Source: Nemophila menziesii (taxonomy: Eukaryota; Streptophyta; Magnoliopsida; Boraginales; Hydrophyllaceae). From it: a stretch of 64,000 bases of DNA. Position 1 is the stretch's first letter. Each line of letters opens with the position of its first letter. The DNA is taken from the NCBI GenBank assembly GCA_029959085.1, contig JARWIR010000018.1, forward strand, positions 21,389,001 through 21,453,000, written 5' to 3'. This document shows, in pieces, positions 31,518-42,490 of this stretch. Below the pieces are notes generated by a model. That model saw nothing but the letters and a program-made list of their open reading frames with translations. It made no database searches and had not been told where the DNA came from. The position numbers and the translations under genes were made by a program.

Positions 31518-32930
31518 TCTCACAACCGCTAGATTAAGCGGCGGACTATGCTGTAAAAATCGTCGTCTAGGCGCGCCTAGGCGTTGCCTAGGCGTCAACT
31601 CCCTCCTCAGCCGCTTACGCCTATGATATCTCTATTTTGTGACAATCAAATCCACAATAAAGACATTGTTTTAGGAGTTTATTGGGCCTAAATGAGGAAT
31701 TTCCCTATTATTTGCTATAATGCACTTTTTCCTTCTAGTTTTGGATTATTTACTATTTATAGAGATTTTTGTGTTTTAATGGTGTGTTTAGTGTGTACTT
31801 TAGGCACATTATTGAGGTCCAAGATGAGGAAATGAAATCAAAAAGTCAAGAGAAACCCCAAGTCAAAGCGGAAATTGAGCTTAAAGCCATTGTGGAGAGT
31901 TAGAGCAACAATTGGAGAAATAGTCTGTTAAGTAAAAACGTGTTTGGGCAATTCTAACCTAATTTTGAGCTCATTGAAGACCAGAATCCAAATTTCACAT
32001 ATTATTTAAGCCTCATATCAGCCCCCATATCGTTATCTTTGGAATTAGCAATCATTTTATCCATCAGAAAGAAGAAGGGGAGCTTATTTCAACGGGAGGA
32101 GAAAATGAGAAGGGTTTATCTATGAACCCAACGATTCTTCTCCATCCATCATCTGAATCCCTTCGATCCAAAGAGTAACTTCATTTTATTTTGCATTATA
32201 AACATGATTTTTGCAATTTTTACTTTCATTCATAAACTAACCTCATTGCTTGAGATTTGTTATTGTAAGACATTATGTTAACCTTTTTTATTATGTTATT
32301 GTATTTGGAATATCATTTTGATGTTTAATCGAAGTGGTTTTAATTTATATTTCCATTGTTTATGTATCTGTATTAAATACTCCTGTGCTAAACAGCAGGT
32401 AGTTGTTGTAATTGACCTAACACCCGGGGGGGAGGGGAGAGGGGGGGCGATATTACAGAATTAGTACACAAGTGCCTTGTGCCTTTTATCAGACGATATT
32501 AGCACGCTAGGTAGTCAATAGGGTAAGAGAGATTGAATCCTACCCGATATCCGACAAGATGAATAAGGTAGAGCTAGGTTCACCCCTTGTGGGAGCTTAG
32601 ATTGACTTAAAATCCTGATTAATGTGAACAACAAAGCCACCCGCTCTTATTATATTTAAATGAAAAGTTAATATTTTTTTAATAAAATCATATTTTTTAG
32701 GAAAGTGACACGTAATTTTTGTCGAGAGGTATTTACTTGAAAAATTATTGTTTTTTTGAATCAGAATCCAATTAGGAATCAAATGCCTAATAACGTAGTT
32801 GAGTCCCTGTAGGAACGGAGAAGTTCGTGACCTTTATATATCTCCAAATTAGCAAACCTGTTAAGTATCTCCAAATTCTGACAAATCAAATCTCTCAGTA
32901 TAAAAAAAAAACCTAGAACTCTTCAATTCG
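31518..32930. other. Gene-free stretch, possible LTR remnant
   Basis: No coding gene. It starts with a CpG-rich patch holding the perfect palindrome CTAGGCGCGCCTAG (31567-31580). From about 31660 to 32600 the text, including a GATTGAATCCTACC phrase near 32530, has the flavour of a decayed plant gypsy LTR on the plus strand, but I cannot show paired ends. A G-rich run lies at 32426-32447. Confidence 0.35.
32426..32447 (+). other. G-rich tract, possible G-quadruplex
   Basis: Runs of 7, 4, 1 and 7 G separated by single A bases. Splitting a 7-G run gives four blocks of at least three G, the pattern compatible with a quadruplex. It lies in non-coding DNA about 500 bp upstream of the F-box gene. 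Confidence 0.5.
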
Positions 32931-34073
32931 ATGGCTGAAAGTGAAGTAAAAAGTCTGAGCGATGATCTTTTAATCGATATCAGTGAACGGCTGACTTCAA
33001 TAGAGGATTATGGATCTTTCAAATCAATTTGCAAATCGTGGAGTGCAGCAGGTTCTTCTAGCAAGGAAGAAGAAAAGAAGAAGAATTTAAAGACAAAAAC
33101 TTTCGGAGTTCCATGGCTTATGCTTGCTGAAGAAGAAGAAGACTCTTGCTTGGGGATGCGTGGATTTTACAGCCTTGCATCGGGTAAGACACGTAAGATT
33201 TTTTTACCCGAGACCATGAACAAACGTGTTTTGTCAAGCCAAGACTGGTTATTTATCGTATCTGCGGAAGATGAAATTACGGCTAGTATTTTACACCCAA
33301 TATCGCGTGTTCAAATCGAGCTTCCTAAACTGAGTACTTTCCCGGAATTTCAACGTTATTCATTTAGATTTAGTGGAACTCACAACACTCATTTTATCAG
33401 TAAGTTTGTATTATTAGGAAATCCAAACTCTACTGAGTCATTTATTGTGTTCGTGATTTGGGGTGTTAAATACCAATTGGGTTACTGGAAACCTGGCGAT
33501 ACCTGTTGGACACAAATGGATAATAATCAAGTTGGATTCTATGATATGATTAATTATAATAACAAGTTATATGCATTGGATTTTCATAAACGATTAGTAA
33601 CATTTGATGTGAATGGACCTAACCCTACCAAATTGGATACACTCTTTTCTCTTATTAAATCATATTACGAAGATGAGGCGTATTTGGTTGAAGTTTCCAA
33701 CAAATTGCTTATTGTTTTTAGATATATTACAAATATTAAAGGTGCCAGAACTCGAGAATTTCTGGTGAGTGAGTTGAAGGTGAAAGATGGGTCGCAGTAC
33801 ATGTTCTGGAATATGGGGAATAAAGCTGTGTTCTTGGGTGATAACTCTACCTTTTCCGTAGAGTGTAGTGATGTTAATAAGTGTAAACCTAATTGCATTT
33901 ATTTTTCTGATAATTTCTATCCACGATACTATAAGTTACCAAAGGGAGGAGGCCATGATACTGGCATCTTTAACTTATCTTATGGGACTATCGAACCTAT
34001 AATCAAGAATATAGGCTGCAGCATGCTTACTCCACCTATTTGGATTGGATTTAATCCCTTTTCCGCTTTTTGA
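32931..34073 (+). CDS. F-box protein with DUF295 domain (KIB/SKIP23-like)
   Basis: A 380-residue, single-exon protein. F-box proteins join SKP1 and cullin in SCF ubiquitin ligases and choose the substrate; the DUF295 group is a large, fast-evolving plant family. The N-terminal F-box (about residues 8-45) contains LSDDLLIDISERL and FKSICKSWSAA. A short charged KEEEKKKNLKTK segment follows. The DUF295 signature is clear near the C terminus: MGNKAVFLGDNSTFSVECSD followed by CKPNCIYFSDN (about residues 297-330). Length and domain order are usual, there are no internal stops, and ATG 32931 sits directly before the F-box. No close neighbour suggests a substrate. Expression is not proven, and silent copies are common in this family. 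Confidence 0.9.
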   Translation: MAESEVKSLSDDLLIDISERLTSIEDYGSFKSICKSWSAAGSSSKEEEKKKNLKTKTFGVPWLMLAEEEEDSCLGMRGFYSLASGKTRKIFLPETMNKRVLSSQDWLFIVSAEDEITASILHPISRVQIELPKLSTFPEFQRYSFRFSGTHNTHFISKFVLLGNPNSTESFIVFVIWGVKYQLGYWKPGDTCWTQMDNNQVGFYDMINYNNKLYALDFHKRLVTFDVNGPNPTKLDTLFSLIKSYYEDEAYLVEVSNKLLIVFRYITNIKGARTREFLVSELKVKDGSQYMFWNMGNKAVFLGDNSTFSVECSDVNKCKPNCIYFSDNFYPRYYKLPKGGGHDTGIFNLSYGTIEPIIKNIGCSMLTPPIWIGFNPFSAF

Positions 34074-36294
34074 TTATTTTCTTCTTATACTAGACCTTTC
34101 TGTTTTATTTATTTATTCATTTATTTACCGTTTCTTTCCTGGTTCCCTCTTTTAATATCTTTGCTTAGTGTTATCGATACATACCACATGAGTATTCTTA
34201 ATCTTATTTATTGAATCTATGATGAAATATGTACGAGAATCATTATTATATGAAAGTTTGAAACAATCTGGATGGTAGCTCGTACTTTAATTTGTTTCCG
34301 GACATTAAATTAACATGTTTCTTCTTGTATAAACTTTATCATTATTGTGACATTGCCTTCATATAATTTGTTTTTAATACCTATTTCCAAACTTCCAAAC
34401 CCTGATGATAGTCTTACACAAATTAAAGAGTGTAAAATGACTGATCAATAATGATACATTAAAACATTGATATCTATGACTTGAATTAATAATGATAGCG
34501 AAAGTTGGAACTTTCATATCTACTACTGGTGATATTGAAACTAGATTTGTCTTCGGTCGAGTGTTCGACGGTCAAGTTAGTTATGAGATCGAGGAACAAA
34601 GGGAATATATGGAATTAGGAGTGACTTATTTGTGAATAAAAAATATTTTTGTCTTATCTTTTTAGGCGCATGGCACATGTATTATCAAATAGTGAAATTT
34701 CAGTATTACCATAATGGTTTTGTCGTATTCTATTGTAAGGGGAGCTCGTGGACATTGTTCTCTGCGGGCTACGATGCGAGATTCTCACCTAGGCCGGATT
34801 GGCAGTTTTCGTCATTTTTCGTCCTCAGGATGGGCTAAGCCATCAATATTATCAATACAGCATATCGAGGTTGTGGCCGACCTTCACGACATCGCATGGA
34901 CAAATCTATCAGTTGGAATAATCAATTCCTGATACCTTTAAAGTCGGAGCCTTTAAAGTGAAATCCCTTCAAGCAGCTCTCAAAATCCAAGACAATGAGA
35001 TTCTTTGCTTAAATAGAACTATCTAAGAGGACAGAAGACTTTTAGAAGGCCCATGAGAAAAATTTGCTCATTGTTGGAGATTTTAAAGGAGTGCCCGAGG
35101 GTACTCGCAAGGTGGCAAGTAGCGTTCACTAAATACATGATAAGATCTGCGCCAAATTACTTTACTTGAAGTGGATGATATTCACAATTAACTGTTGTGA
35201 TTTCGCAAATTTTCTAGGATTTTCTGATTCTCCATCTTCTTCGATGGACAAAGTTATTTCTTGTTGATTCATAATTAGAATAAATTGAACGTAATTGATC
35301 TTTTGGTATGAACCTCAGTCTAATGTAAGGAAAATTTCTTTTGCTAACATCATGAATCTCATATTCCATGCTTTTGTTTTTCTTTCAATTCTCATTAAGA
35401 ATTTACCTTATAGTGTTCTACCTTCCTTGAAGGGAGTAACGCTAATACGATCATCCCTTTTGTTGTTGTTACTTTTCAGTACATTTAAATTAACTGAAAA
35501 TAACTTGATTGTCATCTCATGCCAAAAATCAGTTTATTTCTTTCTTAAATTGGAATGAACTCAATCTCACAAATTGTAATATATCTAGGGGAGGGTTTTC
35601 TATATTCTAAGTGTAGGTACACAATTAAAAAATATTAAATAAAAAATTTAACAAAATATTATTCTTTTTTTTTTGATTTAATATTATTCTATTATTCTAT
35701 CTTCTGACAAAATTTTAAGTGTCTTCATAAAGATATGACATAAAATAACATAAACTATTTTTTTCTTTGAATTAATTCATATATTAATATTATAATGTCT
35801 TTTTTAGGATTTTACAATAATACTTTTTTTTTCAGTTTAGTGTAATTGTTTGTTCACTCTCATGTGTAAATGTTTAGAAAAGTCAACTATGTGTAAATTT
35901 TGCGGTCCAATGTCCCAAACGTAGATTTCTTTCCATATAACTCTCTTAGGACACTTGTCACCCATGCACGATTTTGATTTATTTTTGATTTGTTTAATTT
36001 TAAAAAAAAAGGTTGCATAGTGGCATTGAATAGTCATTTCAACCCATATTTTTTTCTTTCCTTTTCTCCCCATCTTCCTCTCTTTTCCTCCCTCTCAAGT
36101 AACCTAAAACACCATGAATAATACTACACTAAAACTCCATTAAAGATCATTGTTGAAGGTTTAATCTATATACATTTGCACTACATTTTTTTCCAACATT
36201 TAGTTCATCATTTGAAGACCAAGATCCACACCCCGTTTTGAGTTTTGATCTTGTTTTCTCGTTAGTGATTTAAGACGACGAATAATCCATAATT
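34074..36294. other. Gene-free stretch
   Basis: AT-rich DNA with only short, motif-free frames. The early part probably includes the 3' UTR of the F-box gene. About 34660-34940 has higher GC and overlapping open frames but no recognisable protein. Confidence 0.5.
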
Positions 36295-39200
36295 ATGGAT
36301 AAGAAGGGAGCTAAAAGCGTTAGAAGGTATGTTCCTTTAACACTAAAATTCTAAAAACCATATTTTTTTATCTGTTATTCTTTTGTTTCGATTTTTGTTT
36401 TTATGTTAGTGGGTATATTTGGCTTGAGTATAAACAATTTATTGTCGATGTCTTGGTGTTTTTTTATGTGGTGTATTGTTTTTGGTGAATTAATTTGTTT
36501 TTAGTTTATTAAGGTATTAGGGTTTCATTTATTTGAGTTTGTAGGGTTGAAAATCCGAATTCCTAGCTATATGTTGGTATAATTTAAGTTTGAGTTTAAG
36601 TTAGTTAATTGACTACGTAACTGAAGTTAGTGTGATTGTAAATTGTAATTCAACTAGATTGGAAACTATTTAAATTCTTTTTTGGTATGAAAATTGGATA
36701 TTTAGGTTTTTTTGAGTTAATGTTATGTTTTTGTACAGATTAATTTGCATTTTTTGGATTTATTTCATCACTTAGTGATTCAGTTTTGGGGTTTTATGAT
36801 TTTTAAGATTTTAGGGATTGTTGTTTAAGATTGTATCTAGGGTTAGCCTAATTATGTGTTGTACTTAGATAACTAAATATGTAATTGGATGAAGTTTGAT
36901 TGAAATTTGGAATTCAACGTGTCTGGGCTCTCGTTTATGCATTCTTTGTTATGAGAAATGGTTATTTAGGTTCAATATATGATTTTAGTTCATCAATTAG
37001 TGATGTAACTTACTTGTTTTATCTAGTTTGAGTTATATACAATAAACCATGATAAGTTGCAGGGGCTCGGGTTCAGGAGCGCGTAAAGGAGTCCTAAAAA
37101 GATAAGGGCAACCAACGTGGCTGAGTATTATGAGTAAGTGTTGATTATAATGTAGTAAGGTTTGTTTTGCATCTTAGGAATCTTAATAATTGTATTTTCA
37201 TTGGTATTTGGCTATCATAGGCAATTAATGGCCCAAGAATATAGAGATGTGTTCCCTGATATACTCGTCGACATGGATGGTCTTCGAGCACGTTTTTACG
37301 AGTTGCCCCCGTGCATGAGGGGTTTATACGAGGATGGCATCCTCGTAAGCTTGGAAGAGGAGCAGCGTGAAGTGATAAGCGATGATGAGCTAAGCAATGA
37401 TGGTGTGGAAAATTTTGTTGTTAAGGGTGGGGTAAGTTATTTTACGTAATATAAATATAATTCGCTTTTTGTAGCTGGAAATGTATATAATTCACCAATT
37501 GCTATATGATCAAATCTTTAGTTATTGATATCTCAGTTTTTATTTTAGGTAAAGCTTGTTGTGAAGGTTTCATTAAAAAAGAGGGCCAACCTAACCGACC
37601 ATCTCAACGATAAGCAAGCTCAAGAAGTTAGATATAGGTTTGGGGAGTTCAATTAATTTCCAAAAAACTATTCTAAAACACGATATATGTCATTTTATGG
37701 TTGGAGTTTATGATGTGAGTACGACTTGTTTAAACTAATGGGTAATAAGCTAAGATTTAGTTAAGTATATGTCCATAGGTTTTTAGAATTACCCAAACGA
37801 GGCTCTCCACCCCCCTCAAAGGTGTTTCGTGCCCTAAAGTAAGGGTGCTAGAGGAGAGTTTTGCGGGCCACTTCATTAAAGAGGCATCTGCTGATTTGTA
37901 TGAATTAGAGAGTTGTTTAGATGTCAAACCCATGGTGATTTGTTTAAGATTTATTTTTTGTTGTATGTACTAGGTTATTTTTTGTATGCATCAAACATCA
38001 TGGTATAGAAATGTCTTATTTGTATACCGTTAAGGAGGTTGATTTGATTCCAACCTTCAATTTGACATATTTCGTATACGATCAAGTCGTTGAAGGCATC
38101 AAGGTATTCAAGTAGGCGACCCCTAATGTGCACTCCAAGTACTTTATTGGATGTGTATACGTGTTACATGTAAAATTTATTGATTTTTTTTAACTACCTT
38201 TTACATTTTGTTTTATAGATATTAATGTGGTCGTGTTATATGATTTGGTAGGTGTTATTCCTACAACATGTGCATCGGTTTAATAAACATGTAGAAGTTC
38301 CATTAACAATGCCATATTACCGGAACTGGTACACCTCAAACACGGGGCAGAAGTTGAAAAAGTTGAACCGCACGGATGGTGAAGATTATAGTAAGTGTAT
38401 ATTTTTTGAATTGAATGTCATGGGCAAGGAGAGATTGGTGGGGGAAAGAGTGTGATAAAAATTAGATTAAAATACGTAAGAATAAACACTCTCACTTCCA
38501 CGTACTCGCTGCAAGTATCGCAGGTCGTACGCAAGTTTTAATGATAAGTTTAGATGTATTCTCAGAGACTTAGTGTGTTTTAGAATAGATTACAAGAAAG
38601 CCTAGTAAGATTTAGCTCAATGAATTAAAAGACAAGAAAATTAAATAGGAATAATTGAGAAACTAATGGTTAAACTAAAGACAATTCAATAAAATAAAGA
38701 TGTAAGAATGAGATGAGAAATATATCTTAGGTTCGATTATATGAACTTATCCTTCTTCTACTATTTAATAAGGGTGATTAAAGCTCTTAAAGTAAGTAGC
38801 CAGGATTCTAAATTCCTCCTAACCCCCTTCTAGGTGGACTTAGGTGGCGACCTAACAATTACCAGGGGACTTGGGTAAGGGGACCATGCGCAATAATCGG
38901 TGGTTAATCTCAAACCCTAATGACTATCTAGTTAGTCAAGCCCTTCCAGATCACTACCGCACACTAGACGTTAATGTGGTGTTTCAACAATTAGACACCT
39001 CTTCCGGGTGACCATCCAACTGCTATTAAAGGGGTAGTCTATACTCGTGCACTAGCAAGAACTATGGCCAATACATCAAAGCAAGTAATTTGAGTCCAAG
39101 TAATCTTGAGTGGAAGGCAAGTAATTTGAGTCCAAGTCCAACTCAAATCCGTTTCCTAAAATATAGGACAGGATAAACACTACCAATTGTTTTGATCATA

Positions 39201-39912
39201 TCTCCTTCTTTATTGGACCGATTTTCGCCTACTATATATCAAAATGACCGAACCAGAAAGATCTATCTTTACTCTTTTGAATGCTCAACCAAATTACCAA
39301 CCAATTTGAAGTTATCTTCACTTTGGTGGACGTAACTGTAGAATTTCAAATTTACATGACAGCTTTTCCTTTCCTATTTTATCTCTACTTCCTTTTATCT
39401 CTTGATTCCTTCCATATCTTCTTTACTTATCTTCTTAGAATTTTTTTGACATCTAATTATATTCCATAAACCTTAAGTGCTTCACATTAACTCACAAATT
39501 AAACCAAATATGCTCTAAAAGTAATAAATCATCAAATCAAGACAAGAAATAAGAAATTATCAAACTATGAATTAAAATCTAGAATTAATTAATCAAATAC
39601 ACCTAAAATTATTTCTCCAACCTATATTAATATATCACAAATAGGGAGAAATCAGAGGTCGGTGATGTTGATGATTTGGAGGAGACAAGCCCGGTGTCGA
39701 CAAAGGAAAAATCTAGGAGTTCGTCTAAGGCTCACAAACGGTCCGGAAGCCGTGATAACGATACAATGGCAAAGCATGAGTTTGAGGTGTTGAGTGGGCT
39801 AATGCAAAACACATACGATAGTTTTCGCTCTGGTGGGAAGGGAAAGACTCAAAAAGGCGGTAGCGGTAAGAGAATTGCGTCAGAAGTATCGGCATTGGTA
39901 GCTAGATATATT
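36295..39912 (+). pseudogene. Unrecognised multi-exon gene, damaged and split by a solo LTR
   Basis: I do not recognise this protein. Exon-like blocks with good splice signals are: 36295-36326 (MDKKGAKSVRR, donor GTATGT), 37063-37133 (GSGSGARKG...ATNVAEYYE), 37221-37431 (QLMAQEYRDVFPD...LPPCMRGLYEDG..., acidic end), 37549-37637 (LVVKVSLKKRANLTDH...), about 37787-37934 (...EESFAGHFIKEASADLYELES...), about 38009-38103 (VDLIPTFNLTYFVYD) and from 38252 (VLFLQHVHRFNKHVEVPL). A last block, 39661-39912, is Lys/Ser-rich (SKAHKRSGSRDN...SGLMQNTYDSF) and lies beyond a solo LTR. Exon 2 needs a 1-base correction to stay open, the phase between the fifth and sixth blocks is unresolved, and the LTR interrupts the last part. 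It may be a transposon-derived or captured gene; the basic ends suggest nucleic-acid binding. Confidence 0.5.
38436..39654 (-). repeat. Solo LTR of an Athila-like element
   Basis: A 1219-bp stretch starting TGGTGGGGG and ending GGGAGAAATCA. It aligns by eye with the Athila LTRs at 40905-42467 (shared GGGATTCTAAATTCC-like and YGTCAGGGTGGAC-like text, CTCTAAAAGTA near the end, and the same GGGAGAMATCA terminus). Flanks are GAGAT (38431-38435) and GAGGT (39655-39659), a target duplication with one mutation. No internal region accompanies it, so it is a solo LTR from unequal recombination. Confidence 0.75.
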
Positions 39913-39914
39913 AC

Positions 39915-40874
39915 CATGGGCAGCCCTAGCCGGACTCCCACCATCCAATCTAGAAGGCCAATAACTATAAATTAGTTGATAACAGAAGAGATAGTAATAA
40001 TGCATAAACATAGTCAATGAAATTCCAGTATGACATAATTTAAATTAAAGCAATCCCAAATTTAATAAACTAAAAATTAAAAACTAGGGTTCATCCATTC
40101 AATAATAATTCTCAAGTAAGGGAAAATTAGCCCATAACTAAACTAAATACAAAAATAAATAACGAGACATACATAATAATCAGAAAGGATTTGGTGCTGA
40201 ATTGTTAAAGATTGGTCGAAGACCAATCTTCATCTCTTCTGTTCCCTGTTCCCAGCGTTTCCTCTCTCTCAAAATATTGTTTCTAATGTTGTGTCCTGAT
40301 TAACGAGGTCAAATAAGCATTATATAGAGCTATAAAATGGAGTTAACCTATATGGGCTTAAGTAAGTGATTAAAAAGACCCAAATCCGTTTTAATTAATT
40401 TACAACTATATAACACCACTTCAGTAAATCGACCATAACTTTTGCATCGTAAGTCCAAATCCACTGATTCCAATTCTAAAATTTCACTAACTTCAAGGCC
40501 CACACTTTTCATTTGAAATACTAAATCCGAATTCTAACTGATTGGTCTCGAAAATGGAAACAAGTGACGCATTTACTCATTTTCAAACTCCTCCATCTTC
40601 ACAAAAGTGGTCTCTTTTGCTCTTTCAATGCTTTTATTGTTCTTGGATTTTCATCTTCACTTATTCTCTTAATCTTGATTCCTCTTAATATCCATATACC
40701 TAATAACTTCACACTAAACAAGCAAATTAACGCACAAAAGCTCTAAAAGTACAAATAATTCCAAAATAAATGAAGAAAGTGCATTATAGAAAAATACAAT
40801 GATAACTTAGTCCAATTTAATCCTAAAATGATGTCTCGTAAGGGAATTTTTCTATCACAAAAAGGGAGAAACGA
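39915..40874 (-). repeat. 3' LTR of older Athila-like element, truncated
   Basis: Aligns with the other Athila LTRs over its right part (CACAAAAGCTCTAAAAGTAC, AAAATGATGTCTC, then GGGAGAAACGA at the end). The first several hundred bases found in complete LTRs are missing, and the junction with the damaged gene lies near 39912. Confidence 0.65.
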
Positions 40875-40899
40875 AGACCCCAACCCAAAGTTTTGTTGT

Positions 40900-40904
40900 A
40901 TTGA
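40900..40904. repeat. Target-site duplication (ATTGA), left, of nested Athila
   Basis: ATTGA directly before the left LTR is repeated at 53775-53779 directly after the right LTR. Confidence 0.93.
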
Positions 40905-42467
40905 TGGCGGTCCTTTGTGTGTTCTAAAAATTAAATGTAAATGCTAATCGAACCACAACCGCAAGTGTACGGTTGTCCCAAGTAGTATGTATGATAATAC
41001 AGATTCGTTCCAAGGACGGATGGTTGATCACAATGTTTAGCAAGTAGTGATTGATGCACTTATGAAAATAAAAGATAATAAAATATTTGTTTGGTTTTGT
41101 TGATTAAAGCTAATGAATAAAAGACAAATAATTAAATGCAAGTAGAAGCTAAGACGCAAGTAAAATAAGTGAAAACGCAATATGAGATGTAGTACTCGAG
41201 AACGCAAGGATCCTCCTTATTTTACTTTCTAACTTATGTTGTTTAAGGGCTAAATCAGTCAATTACAATGGTCGGGATTCTAAATTCCTTATACCCCCGT
41301 CAGGGTGGACTATAAGGCAATCCTAAAGTGTCACTAGTCCCGTCAGGGTAAATATGATCCACCGTTGGATGATTAAGATTTATTACCACTTTGGCCCTAG
41401 GATTAACTAAGTTCGTCAGAATCAATAGTTTTTATCCCAGATTGAACAATTAATTCTGTACCTAAACCCCCCGTCAAGATGATCCACACGCCACATATGT
41501 GGAATAGCTTAGATACTAATACCTAATTTTAGTTCGCGACTCTAAAATCAGTAAATAATCACAAATTGTCGAAAAGAGTAAAAGACCTGAATTAATTTAA
41601 TTTAACAGAAACCCAAATTCAACATTCGTTATAAAATAAAACTACGATTCACCCATTGTTTGTTCTCAAGCACTAATGAAAGCTTAGCTCATATTAAAAT
41701 TAAAAACTAAATTAAAAGAAATGGAATTCATATCGTTTACAAAATTAAAAGATAAAAAGAACCTAATTTTCGGAATCAGAATGACTACGAACGGAGCTAT
41801 AGACCCACTCCAGCTCTTGTAGCTTCTCCTTTCTTCCTGCTGTAGCTTCTCTGGTGTTTTTAATCTTGTGGAAAGTGAATTGTCTGAAAAATAGAAGTCC
41901 AGACCTCCTTTTATAAGTAAAAATTCGGATTAGGGCTTGGACCAGAAAATAAAAGCCTAATTAAATGTCCAAGCCCACTTTCTAAGCCCAAAATCCCGTA
42001 ACTGATTATAGGCCTTCACTAAAACAGCTTTTCCCGATGCGTTACAACTCCGATTGACCTCATTCCAGTTGCTAAAGTTCCGTAACTCGATAAGGAATGA
42101 TTTCTCTTCAAAGGTCAGCGGCTAAATCATCGCTTAAGCACCTCGAAATCAGCAATCTATGGCCTGGAAAGTGGATTTTCAGCTCTAAAAATAAAATCTT
42201 CGGGATTTGTCTTCAAGTCTTGACTCTAATTCACGATCTTTGATCTTCTCCTCGGATTCCTCTCCTAGCTAACATCTAAAACCTGTAAACTTTACACTAA
42301 AAATACCAATATTACGCGCAAAAGTTTAATAAATTAAAAATGCTAGAAATAAAAAGGTAATTCCGGATTATTGAATATTTAGTACAAAAGTCTATCAAAT
42401 TAATTAAATAAACACCAAAAATGATGTCTCCTAAGGGTCTAAAATAAGAACAATTAGGGAGACATCA
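40905..42467 (-). repeat. Nested Athila 3' LTR
   Basis: 1563 bp; starts TGGCGGTCC and ends GGGAGACATCA on the plus strand. Differs from the 5' LTR at four positions. Confidence 0.95.
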
Positions 42468-42490
42468 AGACCCCCAACTCAAACCTTTGT
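42468..42490 (-). other. Polypurine tract of nested Athila
   Basis: On the element strand a TTTGAGTTGGGGGTCT tract abuts the 3' LTR. This purine-rich sequence would prime plus-strand synthesis. Confidence 0.7.

Noticed and set aside
35295..35558. An 87-codon hydrophobic frame (Leu/Phe-rich)
   Set aside because: Composition is that expected for T-rich DNA; there is no conserved membrane-protein pattern.
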